64,000 nucleotides of DNA from Elephas maximus indicus (lineage: Eukaryota > Chordata > Mammalia > Proboscidea > Elephantidae): assembly GCF_024166365.1 (NCBI RefSeq), contig NC_064846.1:32881866-32945865 (forward strand), given 5' to 3'. A program made the translations under genes and the position numbers. Positions 49,491-62,620 of this stretch are shown piece by piece. Each line of letters begins with the position of its first letter. The stretch's first letter is position 1. Under the pieces are notes generated by a model that saw nothing but the letters and a program-made list of their open reading frames with translations, did no database searches and was not told where the DNA came from.

Positions 49491-49639
49491 TTTTCAGTGC
49501 ATTTCTTCAAAGATACGTCATCCTAAAAGGTTGTGAATTCTTTGCAAGGGTAGGGGAAACATTTTATTAATCTCTGGATCACAAGCAACTGACACTTCAT
49601 GGATTTTTGTTTAATGTTTATTTAAATGAAAGGACGAAT

Positions 49640-50030
49640 CCATGGCTGCTGTTAGTTGCTGTGGAGTCAGCTCTGACTCACGGTGACCGTATGTGTAACA
49701 GACTGAAGTGTTGTCTTGTCCTGGGCCATCTTCCCGATCAGCAGCCAGTGCTGTCAGTCCATGTCATTAATGGTTTCATTTGTTTTCTTTGGCCCTCTAT
49801 TTTTACCAAACTTGATGTCCTTTTCTAGCAATTGGTCTTTCCTGATGATCTGTTCCAAAGTAAGCGAGTAGAAGTCTCACCATCCTCTCTCCTAATGAGC
49901 ATTTTGGTTGTATTTTTTTCTAAGACTGATTTGTTCATTCTTTTGGCAGTCCATAGTATATTCAGTATTCTTCACAAACACCACAGTTTGACTGCATCAG
50001 TTCTTCTGTTTTCCTTTTATTTTTTTGGAA
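49640..50030 (-). mobile_element. RTE-clade LINE 3' fragment
   Basis: Homologous to 41036-41450: 'agcattttggttgtattttt', 'gatttgttcattcttttggc', 'cagtccatagtatattcagt'. Tail wording is 'gtggagtcagctctgactca'. Diverged and 5'-truncated. Confidence 0.8.
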
Positions 50031-50849
50031 AAAAAAAAAAAGGATGGCCGTTATGGATTTGCCACTGGCCCCCTTCTGGTTCCCTGTTTGTTTCTCAAAA
50101 TACATAAAGGCATGTGTGTGTATATTTAGGCAAATGAAATATATTCCTCAGTGTAACTGGTAGTAGAAGAAGGGAGCTAGGTTTATGATCTCTGTCCAGA
50201 GTATATGATTATAGATTCTTGGGCTGGACAAGTCTTTCTAAGATACTTGAGCATAAGAGTGCTTATGTTCTACCACAGCTGGGCATTAGAAAAAAATTTT
50301 TTTGTCATTGTAAGTCTACTGATTTTTACTAGAGTCTCATTGTATGTGAAATAGCTGTTACTTAGCAAATATCTAAAGTTTTAAAAATCATTTTCTAAAC
50401 CTTATATAGAAATGGTCATCCTAATTGATTGCACTGACTTAGGGCACTTGAGATATTTAATAGATAACTCACAAGCTAGTTTTTCTTATGTGAAAGGTGC
50501 AGAGGTTGACTTATGTCATAAACAAAAGTGTATACCTTTTCTTTCAGACTATCGCCTTACTAGCACCTAGAGGGACATGGGTAGCTGATAGTACAAATCA
50601 CTGATAGAATAGCTTTGATGGAGTAATACTATGAAATAAAACATAATATTAGTGGTTGACATTTTATCACATTAAAAGCATGAATTTCAGAGCAATGTGA
50701 AGGAAACACTTAAAAAATTTCCATATAACATGTTGCTGTTCTAGTCCTTTTTCACAAGTGTTGTGTGAATAGCTTAATGGTTAATTACAGTTTTTCAATA
50801 TTATATTCAAAATCTTGTTTGTCCTTTCTGATAGAATAGAGTAGTAGTA
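50031..50849. other. intron 7, nothing recognised
   Basis: Unique-looking A+T-rich DNA, no supported feature. Confidence 0.45.
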
Positions 50850-51640
50850 GTTATTTCTAAAAATCTTCATTGAGGAATAATGCCCATAAAAAATAATTTA
50901 GCAATTTTAAGTGGACACTGTTGATTTTTCCCCCCATTCCTCATTGCCCCCCTCCCCCCATCCTCTGGTAGCCAGCAGTCTTCTTTCTTTTGTCTTGATG
51001 GATTTACCTATTATAGATATTTTATACAAATGAGATCATATAATATTTGTCGTTTTGTGTCTTAGCATTATGTGTTCAAGGTTTATCTGTGTGGTGGTAT
51101 ATATCAGAACTTCCTTTTTCTTTATAGCTGGATAATACTCCATTGTGTATGTACTACAGTTTGTTCATTCATTCATTCATGTGTTGTAAACACTTGGGTT
51201 GTTTCCACATTTAGCTATTGTGAATAGCACTGCAGTGTACATGTGTCTTCTTGAGTCTCTGCTTTCATTTTTTTGGGGGGAGGGTTATATACCTAGTAGT
51301 GGAAGTGCTGGGTCATATGATAATTCTGTGTCCACTTTTTGAGTAACTGACAAACTTTTCTACAGTAGCTGCATCATATTACATTCCCACCAGCAATATA
51401 CAAGTGTGCAGAGTTTTCTACATCCTTGCCAACATTTATCATTTTCTGCTTTTTAGATAATAGTTGTCCTGGTGGGTGTGAAGTGGTATCTCATTTGATC
51501 TCGAGTTCTCTGATGACTAATGATATTGAAGGTCTTTTCGTATACTTGTTGGCCCATTGTGTATCTTCTTCGGAGAAATGTCTATTCATGTCTTTTGCTC
51601 CATTTTAAATTGGGTTGTTTCACTTTTTAAGACACTGCCA
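50850..51640 (-). mobile_element. old L1 3'-region, antisense
   Basis: Antisense L1 order: 'aaaatcttcattgaggaata', 'gagatcatataatatttgtc', 'ataatactccattgtgtatg', 'tgctgggtcatatgataatt', 'cattcccaccagcaatatac'. Confidence 0.8.
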
Positions 51641-52356
51641 GTTTTACAAGGTGATTGTACCATTTTACAGCCTCATCGGCAGCATATAAGGAGAGTTGTA
51701 GTTGCTATTTTGAAGTCACTTGTACATTGGAAGACCATACTGGTTTTTTTTTTTTTTTTGGAGGGGTGCAAAGTATTTAGATGTTTTCATCCCAGAAATT
51801 TAGGGAAACATATTTTTGGGAAATTTATGAAAATCTAGAGCACCTTTTAGTAAGACATGATCACTGCTTTAGTCCTTTTTTCTCATAGTATGAGAAACGG
51901 GAGAAAATGTGTTCTTACCTGGAACTGAAGAGTTAATCAGACATTAGGTTTATAGCATTTAATATAACTATGTATGGAGTTAATAGATGTAACTCTGGAA
52001 ATCTCCTCTTACAAAAGAGTGAGGACAAAAATAGCTTATGTAAGGCTTATCTTGGAAAAATCTTGTAAGTCATTAATAAGGTACCAAACATCTCTTGTGA
52101 AGTTCAATACAGTTCTTTTTTCTTCCAGCATGAGAATAAATCACTGTTTATTTGCTTATTCCAGTAAAGTGGTTAGCTTGCGTTTAGGGACTATGTCTAA
52201 TGAAAAGTAATTTAAAATACTAGAATCCCATTCAGCTTGATGTGAGGCATGTGGAAACTGACATAAACTGAGGGAACAGCAATTTCATATCTTATGCTCA
52301 CTCTAGGTCATAGGCATACAGTTTGTTGAGAGGAATGATGGGTGGAAGTGTCTATA

Positions 52357-52694
52357 CAGTAGCCCCCCTTATCAGTGGTTTTGCTTTCCACGATTTCAGT
52401 TACCTGTGGTCAGCCAAGGTTCGAAAATGTTAAATTAGTACATAGCATGATGAAATCTCATGATGTCCCACTCTGTCATTCACATAACTTTTATTACGGT
52501 ATATTGTTGTAATTGTTCTATTTTTAGTTATTGTTTTTAATCTCTTACTGTGTCTAATTTATCAATTAAGCTTTATCATAGGTATGTATGTTTAGGACAG
52601 ATCTTACTATATATAAGATTCGGTACTATCTGCAGTTTCACACATCTACGGGAGGTCTTGGAACGTATTCCCCCATGATAAAGGGGGACTGTTG
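52357..52694 (+). mobile_element. Tigger/pogo-type non-autonomous element
   Basis: The terminal inverted repeats cagtagccccccttatcagt (left) and tgataaagggggactgttg (right) and the interior 'cggtactatctgcagtttca ... ggaacgtattcccccatg' are those of Tigger-type elements. The transposase gene is absent. A left TA is present, while the right TA has been lost. Confidence 0.8.
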
Positions 52695-53324
52695 GCTTCA
52701 GTTGTTTCTCTCTTTTTTTGTGTGTAAATGGTCGAATTCTCGTAAGGTAAATGCATATATGATGTGACTGCAGTATAATAAAATTATGTTAACGGCTGAA
52801 GCCATATGCATATAATAATAATAATAGGGTGGCTAGTAGGTTTTAACTTACCCTAGGAGATTAGGAAGGATCAGTACACATGAATACCTGAATTGATTAT
52901 TCAGTGCTTTTTTCCCTTTCCTGATACGCCTAGGTTGTCTGCTTTCTTCCTTCTCTCTTTACTTGTGTCCTCTGCATTCCTTTGTTGTATCCTCAACTCC
53001 CTTATATTCTCTCATCTCTTGAGTAGCAGTAGCATACCTCTTTTCCCCTTAGAATGCTGCAAAAACCATAAATATAAATCAGCGCTGAAATTATATTATA
53101 GATCTGTTGTATATGTAAGATAAACTAAAAATTGACTTTAAAAAAGATGGTCCATGTTCATGAACCTGAACTTTTAACTGTTTATCAATGTTCCAAATAC
53201 TTTTTTGTAAAAATTTAATAAAATTTTTAGTTGCCTAATTTGTGTACAGCATTGTTTTATTTCATATTTTAAGAATTAAAGATGTGGATTTCTTTCACTA
53301 GCCTGAGTACTTAAGAACTGATGA

Positions 53325-53480
53325 GACAGTGTGGCATAGAAGAAAGGTTACTAGACTCAGTGTCACAAGTTCTGAGCTCCAGCCCTGTTTGTAACCCACC
53401 TTGTGATCCTGGGCAAGTCACAATTCTCATCTTTAGAATGTGGGGTCTGGATTTGGTATTGAAAGCTATGAAGATTTCCC
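53325..53480 (+). mobile_element. MIR copy
   Basis: Sense MIR order: 'gtgtggcatagaagaaaggt', 'gatcctgggcaagtcacaat', 'ctcatctttagaatgtgggg'. It lies about 150 bp upstream of exon 8. Confidence 0.7.
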
Positions 53481-53586
53481 TCTGGGGGAGGGGAAGCAAA
53501 TGTGCAAAATAAGTTGTTTTTGCAAACATGTTTTTTTTTTTGCTGTATAAGTTATCCCTGAAAATTAATGGCTTTATTAGAAATGA

Positions 53587-53895
<309 letters not shown>

Positions 53896-54019
53896 TAATT
53901 GTTGGTTTCAACTCATTCTAGCAGAGAGATAGAAAATGGATAGCTAACAATACAACGTAATAAGTAGTGTTTTAGTGGTATGAATGATATGATACGAAAG
54001 CGTAGAGGAAAGCATGATT

Positions 54020-54360
54020 AACTTTTGCCTTGAGAGAGATAGAGTCAGGGAATACTTGACAGACATGACCTCCTTTAACTTGATCCTTGAAGGATGAGTA
54101 GGAATTTGTTGAGAGTTTTCTGTTCAGAAGTAACAGTGTGAGAGCGAAGATGTAGGGGTGTGCATGTACATGCATGTTGAAGGAATGAATGATACATAGT
54201 CTGATGTGGCTGAATTATAAGATGTGGGGAAAAGAAGAGGCAAGAATCAAAGCTAGAAAGGTAGGCTCACTTTAGATTATTAAGGGACTTAATAACTGTG
54301 TTAAGAGTTAGAATTTTATTGTGTAGACAGTGGCCATTGGAATATTTTAAGGATGCGAAT
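54020..54360 (-). mobile_element. L2 fragment, antisense
   Basis: Wording such as 'gacctcctttaacttgatcc', 'aaggatgagtaggaattt' and 'ttattaagggacttaataac' matches the antisense L2 terminal region. It is adjacent to a separate sense L2 piece. Confidence 0.5.
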
Positions 54361-54439
54361 ACATACTTGAGGCATATCTTATATCGTTTTTCATTTAGAC
54401 CACAGTAGGTATCTAACTAATCTCTATGCCTTGAGTTAT

Positions 54440-54960
54440 TTCTCCTTCAAATCCATCTTCCATGTTATTGCTACTGTTACTTTCTAAAAGAGATCTAATT
54501 GAGGCACTTTACTGCTCAAAATCCTTTGCCTATAGGATGAAATTCAAACTTCTGAATGTGGCAGGAAAGGCTCTTTACAGTCTAACCCTGTACTTTCTTT
54601 CCAGCCTCATCTTTAATCATGTTTTTTTTTTTTTTTTTTTTTTGTCAAATCTACTATTCTGGTCATATCAAATACCTGGCCTTTTCCTGAGCTTAGGTAT
54701 AGGCCTTGCTGTGAACCTTTGTACAACTCCTTATAACCAGAAAACTATTCTTACCCAACCCTTTCACCTCCCCTTTCTTCATCTTGTGAATTCCTATTTA
54801 TTCCTTAATATCAAGTGGTACTTGACTCTGTAAAGGCTTGACTGACAAGTCACCCATGCAGGATTCTTAATCTATATTTTTATAGGACTTGACACATTTT
54901 TCTAGTACTTATCTTAGAATAAATTGTGCCTATCTCCTTTGTCAGATTGTGTGCAATTTG
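54440..54960 (+). mobile_element. L2 3' region, sense
   Basis: 'tttactgctcaaaatccttt', 'gcctataggatgaaattcaa', 'tttccagcctcatctttaat', then 'gaattcctatttattcctta'. A T-run of about 24 interrupts it at 54620-54643. Confidence 0.65.
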
Positions 54961-56689
54961 TATCCGGGTGTGTGTTTTACTAATTTCTGGGGGTTAGTTT
55001 ACCGCTCAGCCTGTAGTAAAGATCACTAAATATAAATGAGTGATCTGTATTTCAGGAAGATAACTCTCTAGTTAGTAGATAGTAGGTAGTGGGATTTCCA
55101 TGTAATAAGAACTCCATTGTCCTTTTGGCATAGCTTTGCTAATTTGCGTATCTGCTTTGGATGATCAGTTAAGAAATATACATTTATTGAGCATTTATAA
55201 TATACTGTTGCTTTGCTGGGCACAGAACATACTCTGATGAAGAGGAGTATCTATTCCTGTCTTCTTGGAGCTTGTGTAAGAGGATTCCTTTTAGGATTCT
55301 CAAATGATATATCACCTACTGCCTCTGATTATACTTTCACTTTCCATTCTCTGGGATGCTGCAAAAGACAGAAAACAGATCAGAGCTTAAAAGCGTATAG
55401 CACTTAGAGACCAAACAAGATACACGGCAGGGCTTTTGGGCAAACTCATTACACCTTCATCTTTGTTCAGAAATTAGTGATGGTAGCTGCTCCTTTTCCT
55501 AGTAATAGCCAAGGAGCATACTCTTAATACAGGAAAGAGAGATTCAAGCATTCCATCAGTTTTTTAGAGGCACCATGATTGCTTTGAGTTTGGAAACATG
55601 AACCCAGCTGCTGAAGTGACAGTAGCTGAAATTTGACTTGGGCACGATAAATTAGAATATAGGTTAGGGCTTTGGAGACACTAGCTTTCAGAGCAGATCA
55701 CAGTGAATAATAATGATCTGCTGCATTAAATCAAGTATTGTTAGCTGAATTGAGTTTTAGAATTGGAAAAAATCTTTTTGTATGAAAATATTCCTCATGA
55801 TAATGTAAACATCTTTTGAGCTGAATTAAAATGTACCTGGAGTGGTTGACAATATTTGAATAATTTTTTTGTGAACATTTTTCTTATATAAGCAGTACCC
55901 AAACAAGAAACATTTGATTTAGAAATAACCTGTTACTGGAAAGAGCAACCCTTGTATTGCTCTGTGTAACACTGTATTCCCCCGTTTCTATTGCCAGAGC
56001 TGTCTTGTGAGAATCTGCAACTTAAAGGGCCACTGAGGGTAAGGGGAGAAATGTTAGAAAGTCTAGATAATTTGTGATTTGGGAGGTACAGTAAGGAAAA
56101 CTATGAAAATCAAGAACTGCTTAGGGCGTGTAACCCTGGTAGGTTTCTAGGCATGTGTGGTCTATGTATTAGTCCCTTGCTTAACTCCAGCCCCCTTCTC
56201 CCTATCAGCTCCTCAGCCCCAACCCATATTCTGACCAATTGAGAATTTGGATTAATAGACTTCTTTTTTTTAATGCTAGTACTTCTAGGCATAGCTAATT
56301 ATTCCAGTTGTAATGTCAGTGAGGATGGTTTTATTCTAACGTCAAGCGGTGATCAGACATAATGGATGCTTTGACTTAGAAGGATGATGGGGAATTTAAG
56401 CCGTTGTAGAGCACATGAGCATTTTGGAGAATAGGGCAGCCACATCTGCCCTGTTCCCCTGACAGGAATTGCTATAATAGAGGGTTTAGGGACAGCATGA
56501 GGAACACCACAGGGAACAGGGAGAAAGGACTGGAAAGTGTGAGAGTACCACAAAACAAACTTGGCTGTAGTTGTCTTGCAACAGGAAAGAAGGTGATAAT
56601 TGCTCTCACCTGTAGCATAGCCCCTTGATTTTTGAATTCAAAATGCAATGATAGTGGTAATAGTGGTACCATTGTTAGGTCCTATTATA
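54961..56689. other. intron 8, nothing recognised
   Basis: Unique-looking DNA. The next THOC2 exon (expected to begin with Glu-Pro-Asn-Gly) was looked for and not found here or further right. Confidence 0.5.
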
Positions 56690-57246
56690 CCCCAAATTCA
56701 TTCATTTAAGAAATACTGATTGATTGCCTATTATGTGCCAGGTACTGTTCTAGGTGCTGTGGCTACATCTGTAAACAAATCTTTGCCTTAGTGGTCCTTA
56801 CATTCTAGGTAAATTATATGGTATCTTAGAAAGTGATCAGCGTGATGGGACAAAAAAGAAAGTACAGAGCAGGATAAGGAAGGTTGGGAGCGCTGGAGTG
56901 GTAGGTTGCAATTTTAAATAGAATGGTGAGAGTAGACCTCATTGAGGAGATAAGATTGAAGCAAAGGCTTGAAGGATGTGAAAATGTAAACTATGTGGAC
57001 CTCTGGGGAAGAGCCCCTAGGCAAAGGAAACAGCCAGTTCAGAGGCCCTAAGGTGAGCATGTCTGAGGTGTTTGAGGAATGGGAAGGAGGCCGGTGCGCG
57101 TGAATTAGAGTGATCCAGTGGGAGAGTAGTAGGAGAAGAGGTCAAACATGAGAGACCAGATCACGTAGGGCTTTCTAGGCTAGTGTAGGGTTTGACTTGG
57201 GTACTGAGTGAATCAGATGGAGGGTTTTGAGCAGGGGGTGATGTGG

Positions 57247-57535
57247 TTTTTTTTTTTAACATTTTGCTGTGTTTTAGGTGAAACTTTGCACAGTAAATTA
57301 GTTTCTCATTCAACAATTCATATACAAATTGTTCTGTGACATTGCTTGTTATCCCCACATTGTGTCAGCACTCTCCCCGTTTCCCCCTCTGCCTTCCTCT
57401 GCCTTCCATCCCTCCAGATTCCCTGCTGTTCCTTGCCTCTCATCTTTGCTTTGGGCACATATTGCCCGTTTGTTCTCATTTAGTTGATTGTCCTAAGGAC
57501 CGCATTCCTCATGGGTAATTGCTGTTTGTTGTGAT
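57247..57535 (-). mobile_element. family C retroposon, 5'-truncated, inserted in L2
   Basis: Starts with a T-run and 'attttgctgtgttttaggtg', then 'gtttctcattcaacaattca' and 'ttctgtgacattgcttgtta'. It lies antisense to THOC2, as the other copies do. Confidence 0.8.
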
Positions 57536-57544
57536 CTTATTATT

Positions 57545-58590
57545 TAGCTTTTTGTTTCACTTTTACTTTTTCACTTTTATTGTGAACGTTTTCAAACATA
57601 CAGAAAAAGAGTGAGTAGTGTAATAAATATCCATAGCCCATCACCTAGAATTAGGTTTATTAATATGCTACCATACTTTTTTGAAATATTAATTCATATT
57701 ACAAATACCATGAAAGGTCTCTCCTACATAGTTTGCACTTTTGAAAAATAAGGACATTTTTCTATATAGCCATGATATCAATTTCATACCTAACTAGATA
57801 AATAGTAATTCATTGCCATCAACTCGGACCATATTCAGATTTCCCAAATTGTCCCCCAGATGTAGTTTACAACTGATTTGTTCAGACTTTGATTCCATCA
57901 AAGACCACACATTGTATTTGGTTGTTAATGATTCTTCAGTCTCTTTTTAACCTATAATAGTGCTCCCCTTCCTTTAATCACATTAACTTGTTGAAGAGAG
58001 CATTCCCTTTGGAAGGTTCCGCCTTTTAGATTTATATAATTACTTTTTCATGGTTAATTTCTTCACTGTCCTCTGTATATTTTATACTGTGAATTAGGTC
58101 TAAAGTCTTGATAATGTTCAGATACAATGTTTGTGGCAAAAATGCTTACAGCTTGTGTTATATGTTTCATATTGTATAACATCTAATGTCTGTCTCACTT
58201 TTAATGTTTCAGTAAGCTGGTGACAGTCTTAATTCCCTCCATTATACAGGTATATTTCCCTCCTTATCAGCAGCAATTTATCTGCAGGTCGATACTTTGC
58301 TACCATGTGAATATCTAACTTCTTATTAACCAAACATTAAAATGTTTTAGACTTCATGGATGAGCCTTGCCTGAGCCAGTTATTTTTTAGGGGTTCCAAA
58401 TTGTTGATTTATTAATTGTATCATGTCTTCTACAGTTATTAGCTGTCATTCTTCTGTAACGAAGAGCTGTCTTATCAACTCAGGCTATTTGGTTACCCTG
58501 AAATACAATTCCTACTGGAAAGGCAGGGCAAATGCTTCCCCCTGCCCATTTAATTGCCAGGTAACAGAGTAAGGAGTTTAATAGCTACCT
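57545..58590 (-). mobile_element. old L1 3'-region, antisense
   Basis: 'gaacgttttcaaacatacag', 'tagcccatcacctagaatta', 'catattcagatttcccaaat', 'attgtatttggttgttaatg' and 'aagtcttgataatgttcaga' follow the L1M 3'-region order in reverse. Confidence 0.65.
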
Positions 58591-58608
58591 CCAATGGTGA
58601 CACGAGTG

Positions 58609-58611
<3 letters not shown>

Positions 58612-58655
<44 letters not shown>
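58612..58655. repeat. (TG)n microsatellite followed by (GA)n
   Basis: About 15 TG/GT units followed by a short GA run. Likely length-polymorphic. Confidence 0.95.
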
Positions 58656-60175
58656 TGTGCCTGTACATGTGTATGTTGACGTAGATTCATAAGGGATCAG
58701 TCTGATTGTGGTAGCAGTGAAAGTTGATCAAATTTTAGATGTATTTTGAAGTTAGAACCAGTAGTATTTGATGGTCATTGGTATGAGAAAGTAGAGTTAA
58801 GGAATATTCTAAAGTTTTTTTGGATTGAGCAGCTACAAAGATGGTACTGTCATCAACTAAGATAGGGAAAATTTCAGGTAGAGTGCGTCTTGAGGTGTTG
58901 GGGGTGGGAATCAGGAATTGTTTTGGATATGTTAAGTTTGAGATGTCTGTTAGATATCTAGGTGGAGATGTTGATTAAATAATTGAATATATGGATCCGT
59001 GTTCAGGAGAAAAGACTGGGCTAGGAATAGAAACGTGGGTGTCAAAAGCATGTAGATGGTATTTAAAATTGTGGTACCTGATGAAATCACCATAGGATGA
59101 ATAGAGAGAGACGAGAGGCGAGAACTCCAAGGACCGAGCCCTGGAGTGCTCCAATGTTAAGAGGTCTGGGAAAAGAGGAGGAACCAGGAATGGAAGTCGA
59201 GAAGGAATAATGTGAGATAGGAGGAAAACAGAGAATGTGGCATCTTGTAAGCTAAATGGAGGGAAAAATGATCAACTGTGTCAAATGCCCCCTGATAGTT
59301 CATGTAAGATAAGGGCTGAAAATTGACCATTGATTTATTAGCAGGGAGGTCAAAACTAGCCATTTTCGTGTTGTTGGCATGGTATTATGAGACAACTGGA
59401 AGAGCAGATTTGGAGATAGTGAGAACAGACAGCTTTATCAAGGAGTTGCTACACAGGGGAGCAGAGAAATGGGGTGGTAGCTGGAAGGGGAAGCTGAGTC
59501 AAGAGAAATAGTTTTTTTTTTTTAAAGATGAGAGAAATAGTACTTGTATGTTGATGGGAATAATTGAGTAGGAAACAGGAGTAGAATTACTGGAGCATTG
59601 TTCTTGAGTAGGATACAGAAAATGGAGTCTTAAGTGGAGGGATTGACTCTAGGAGCAGAGGGAATTCATCTATAATAACAGGTAGTAAGGCAATAGATAT
59701 GGATACAGTTTTTGGTAGGTGGGTAGATGTGATGGTAGTTTATAGAAGTCCTAATGATTTCTTTAGTGTTTTCACTGACGTATAAAGCAAGGTCATCAGC
59801 TGAGAGAGAGGATGGGAGAAGAGGTATTGGAAGTTAGAGGAGAAGGCAGGAAATAATTGTGTAGGAGAGCAAATGAACTAGAGGAATAGATTATGCTTGG
59901 CCAGCAACATTAATGGCCTACTTGAGGTTGGACACATGAAATCAAGATTTTGGGGAGGTTGTAGCTATTAATAATATTAAGGCATATGATACGGAGTGAT
60001 TGGTTGAGATAAGATAGAGAAGGTCTTTACAAGAAAGGAGTTCAAGGAACCGAGAGGCCAGCGTGATAGAAGGAGCAACAATGTGTAATTGAAAATCTCC
60101 CAAAATTTTAAGAAGTAGAGTTGGAGAGAGTGACAATTAGTTAGAAGTTAAAATCATTGCAATGTGAAGGTTAGT

Positions 60176-62620
60176 GACCCAGGGCTCCATAGATGGCAGC
60201 ACCAGGATGTCACTGAAAATGGCAGAGCAGGGAACGTCAGGGTTCTGTCCCTCTGCAAAAGCAACTAATGAGTTGGCAAAAACTGTCAGAATCAACTTTT
60301 GCAGAACTCTGGAATCTAGTCAAAATCGTACAACAACCAGAGGAAGACTTAGTCAAGAAAGAAGCTGCTGTTGTGTGGTAAGAAAACACCAGGGAGTTTT
60401 AAACTCCCTGCCTACCATCTTCCACCCTTCACATTGGCCCATGAGGACAGAAACCCATTCTTTTGGTGCAGGTTGCTAGTGCCAGAGGGAGCAAAGAATT
60501 TTTCTCATAGTTGTGGTTGTGGGCCTTGACTTGTGTGGCTGCTCTGTGAAGGACTGGTGCAAAGACTTGCCTTTGTTTCATCTGACTCAAAGCATTCCCA
60601 GGGCTGGGGTGGCTTCTTGGTTGGCTTTTGTCAAAAGGATTTAAAGGTGTAAGTATTGGCCACAGCAGTCTGGGGCAAAGGTCAGCAGTCGGGGCAGGCA
60701 GTAGAGAGACCAAAAAAGCTGGGAACTGGGAAGGAAGAAGTTGGGAAAGAAGACATGTGGAGAAATAAGGGCTTTTCAAAGCTCCTGCATATACTGAGAC
60801 ATTGAAAAGGCCAACTGCATACCCAGGGCTGGATGCCTGGTCAGAAAAGGCCTGAGAAGCCCCTAAGCTTTCACCTCTGGGATAGCCTCAGGTTCCATGC
60901 TAGTAGGAAGTGAAGACTAAGGCAGAGTTGTAAACAGCCTGGTTAGGCATTGAAGAAGGGCCTGAACATAGATCCAATCTGCAAAGACTGGGAGAGTAGC
61001 TTTTTAGCTAACAGAACACAGAGTTCAATGGCCACACATGATAAAGAATTTAGACTTCATAAAAATAGTTTAGAAAAGTCACTAAGCAAGCAGTCAGCAA
61101 CAACAAACCCCGGGGATGGAGAAAAATCTGATTTCCAGAGTTGCCACATTATAATATTCAAAATGCCCAGTTTTCAGCAAAAAGTTACTAGGCGTGCAAA
61201 GAAACAAGAAAGCATGGCTCATTTAGAGGAAAATATTAATAAAAACTGTCCCTAAGGATGTCCAGACATTGGACTTTACAAAGAATTTAGATCAGTTGTT
61301 TTAAATATGCTCAAAGAACTAAAGGAAACGATGGAAAAAGAACCAAAGGAAACCAGGATAAAAAAATGTTTCAACAAATAGAGAATTATCAATAAAGAGA
61401 AATTATAAAAAGGAATGAAAAAAATTCTGGAGCTGAAAATACAATAATTAATATGAAAAATTCACTAGAGGGGTTCAAAAGCAGATTTGAGCAGGAAGAA
61501 GAAAGAGTCCACGAACTCGAAGATAGGTCAATTGAGATTATCCAGTCTGAGGAGCAGAAAAAGAAACGAGTGAAAGCAAAATGAACAGAGGCTAAGATAT
61601 CTGTGGGAAACCATCAAGTGTACCGACATAATGCAATGGGAGTACCAGAGGAAGAGGGGAGAGAGAAATGGATAGAATATTTGGAGAAGTAATGGCCAAC
61701 CCCCTCCCCCAATTTTTTTTTTTGATGAAAGACATGAATCTGCACATCCAAGAAGCTCAATGGACTCCAAGCAGGATAAACTGAAAAGGGATGCACACTG
61801 AGGCACATCATTTCAAATTGTCAGAAGAAACAGAAACGGCATCTTGAAGTCAACAAAAGAGAAGTGATTGGTACATACAAGGGATCCTCAATAAGATTAC
61901 ATGCTGATTTCTCCTCAGAAACCATGGATGCCAGAAAGCAGTGGGATGACATTTAAAGTGCTGAAAGGAAAAAACTGTCACTCAAGAATTCCGTATCTGG
62001 CAAAATGGCCCTTCAAAAATGAGAGAGAAATTAAGACATTCCCAGATAAACAAAAACTGAGGGAGTTTGTCCCACTAGATCTGCCCTAAAAGAAATGTCA
62101 AAGGGAGTCCTTTAGGCTGAAATAAAAGGATATCAGACAGTAGCTTGAAGCCATAAATGAAATAACACTGTTAAAGTAGCTACATAAGTAAATATAAAAG
62201 CCAGTATTGTATTTTCGGTTGGTAACTCTTCTTTTTTTCCTAAATGATTTAAAAGACAGATGTATAAAACAATAGTTAGAAAAGTATGTTGATGGATACA
62301 CAATCATGAAGATGTAATTTGTGATAATATAGGGGGAGGGATGGAGATGTATAGGAGTAGGGGTTTTATATGCTATTGAAGATAGGTTGGTATTTATTCG
62401 CACTTTATCTTGTTGTAAGTTTAAGATGTAATCCCCAAAGTAACCACTAAAAACTAAAACATAAACAGAAAGGAAATGAGAAGGAAATCAAAATGGTACA
62501 CTACAAAAAAATCAAACACTAAAGAAGATAGTAATTGAGGAACAAAAAAAGAAAACATAGCAAAATGGCATAAGTCAGCCCTTCCTTATCATTAAGGACT
62601 TTACATGTAAACAGTGGGAG
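60176..62620 (+). mobile_element. L1/HAL1-type element: 5' region, ORF1 relic, start of ORF2
   Basis: It opens with 'agatggcagcaccaggatgt'. From about 60950 the frame carries ORF1-type wording (PICKDWESSFLANRTQSS and MPSFQQKVTRRAKKQ). A coiled-coil-like, Lys/Glu-rich stretch lies at 61310-61580. Then come 'agaaattaagacattcccag' (about 62028) and the ORF1-ORF2 intergenic region, ending near 'gcaaaatggcataagtcagc', where ORF2 would begin. Stops break all frames. It lies sense to THOC2 in intron 8. The block at 62028-62120 is homologous to 4405-4490. Confidence 0.75.

Larger units (their letters stand above)
56690..59945 (-). pseudogene. long L2 copy, antisense, with reverse transcriptase relic
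   Basis: L2 sequence occupies 56690-57245 (3' region) and resumes at about 58665-59945 (ORF2 region). The - strand frame at 59157-59363 contains AFDTVDHFSLHL, the conserved L2 reverse transcriptase block, with later wording for the FKYHL segment at about 59053-59070. The catalytic Tyr-Ala-Asp-Asp box reads His-Ala-Phe-Asp (59041-59052), so the enzyme is dead. It is interrupted by a family C piece, an old L1 and a (TG)n run. Confidence 0.8.
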
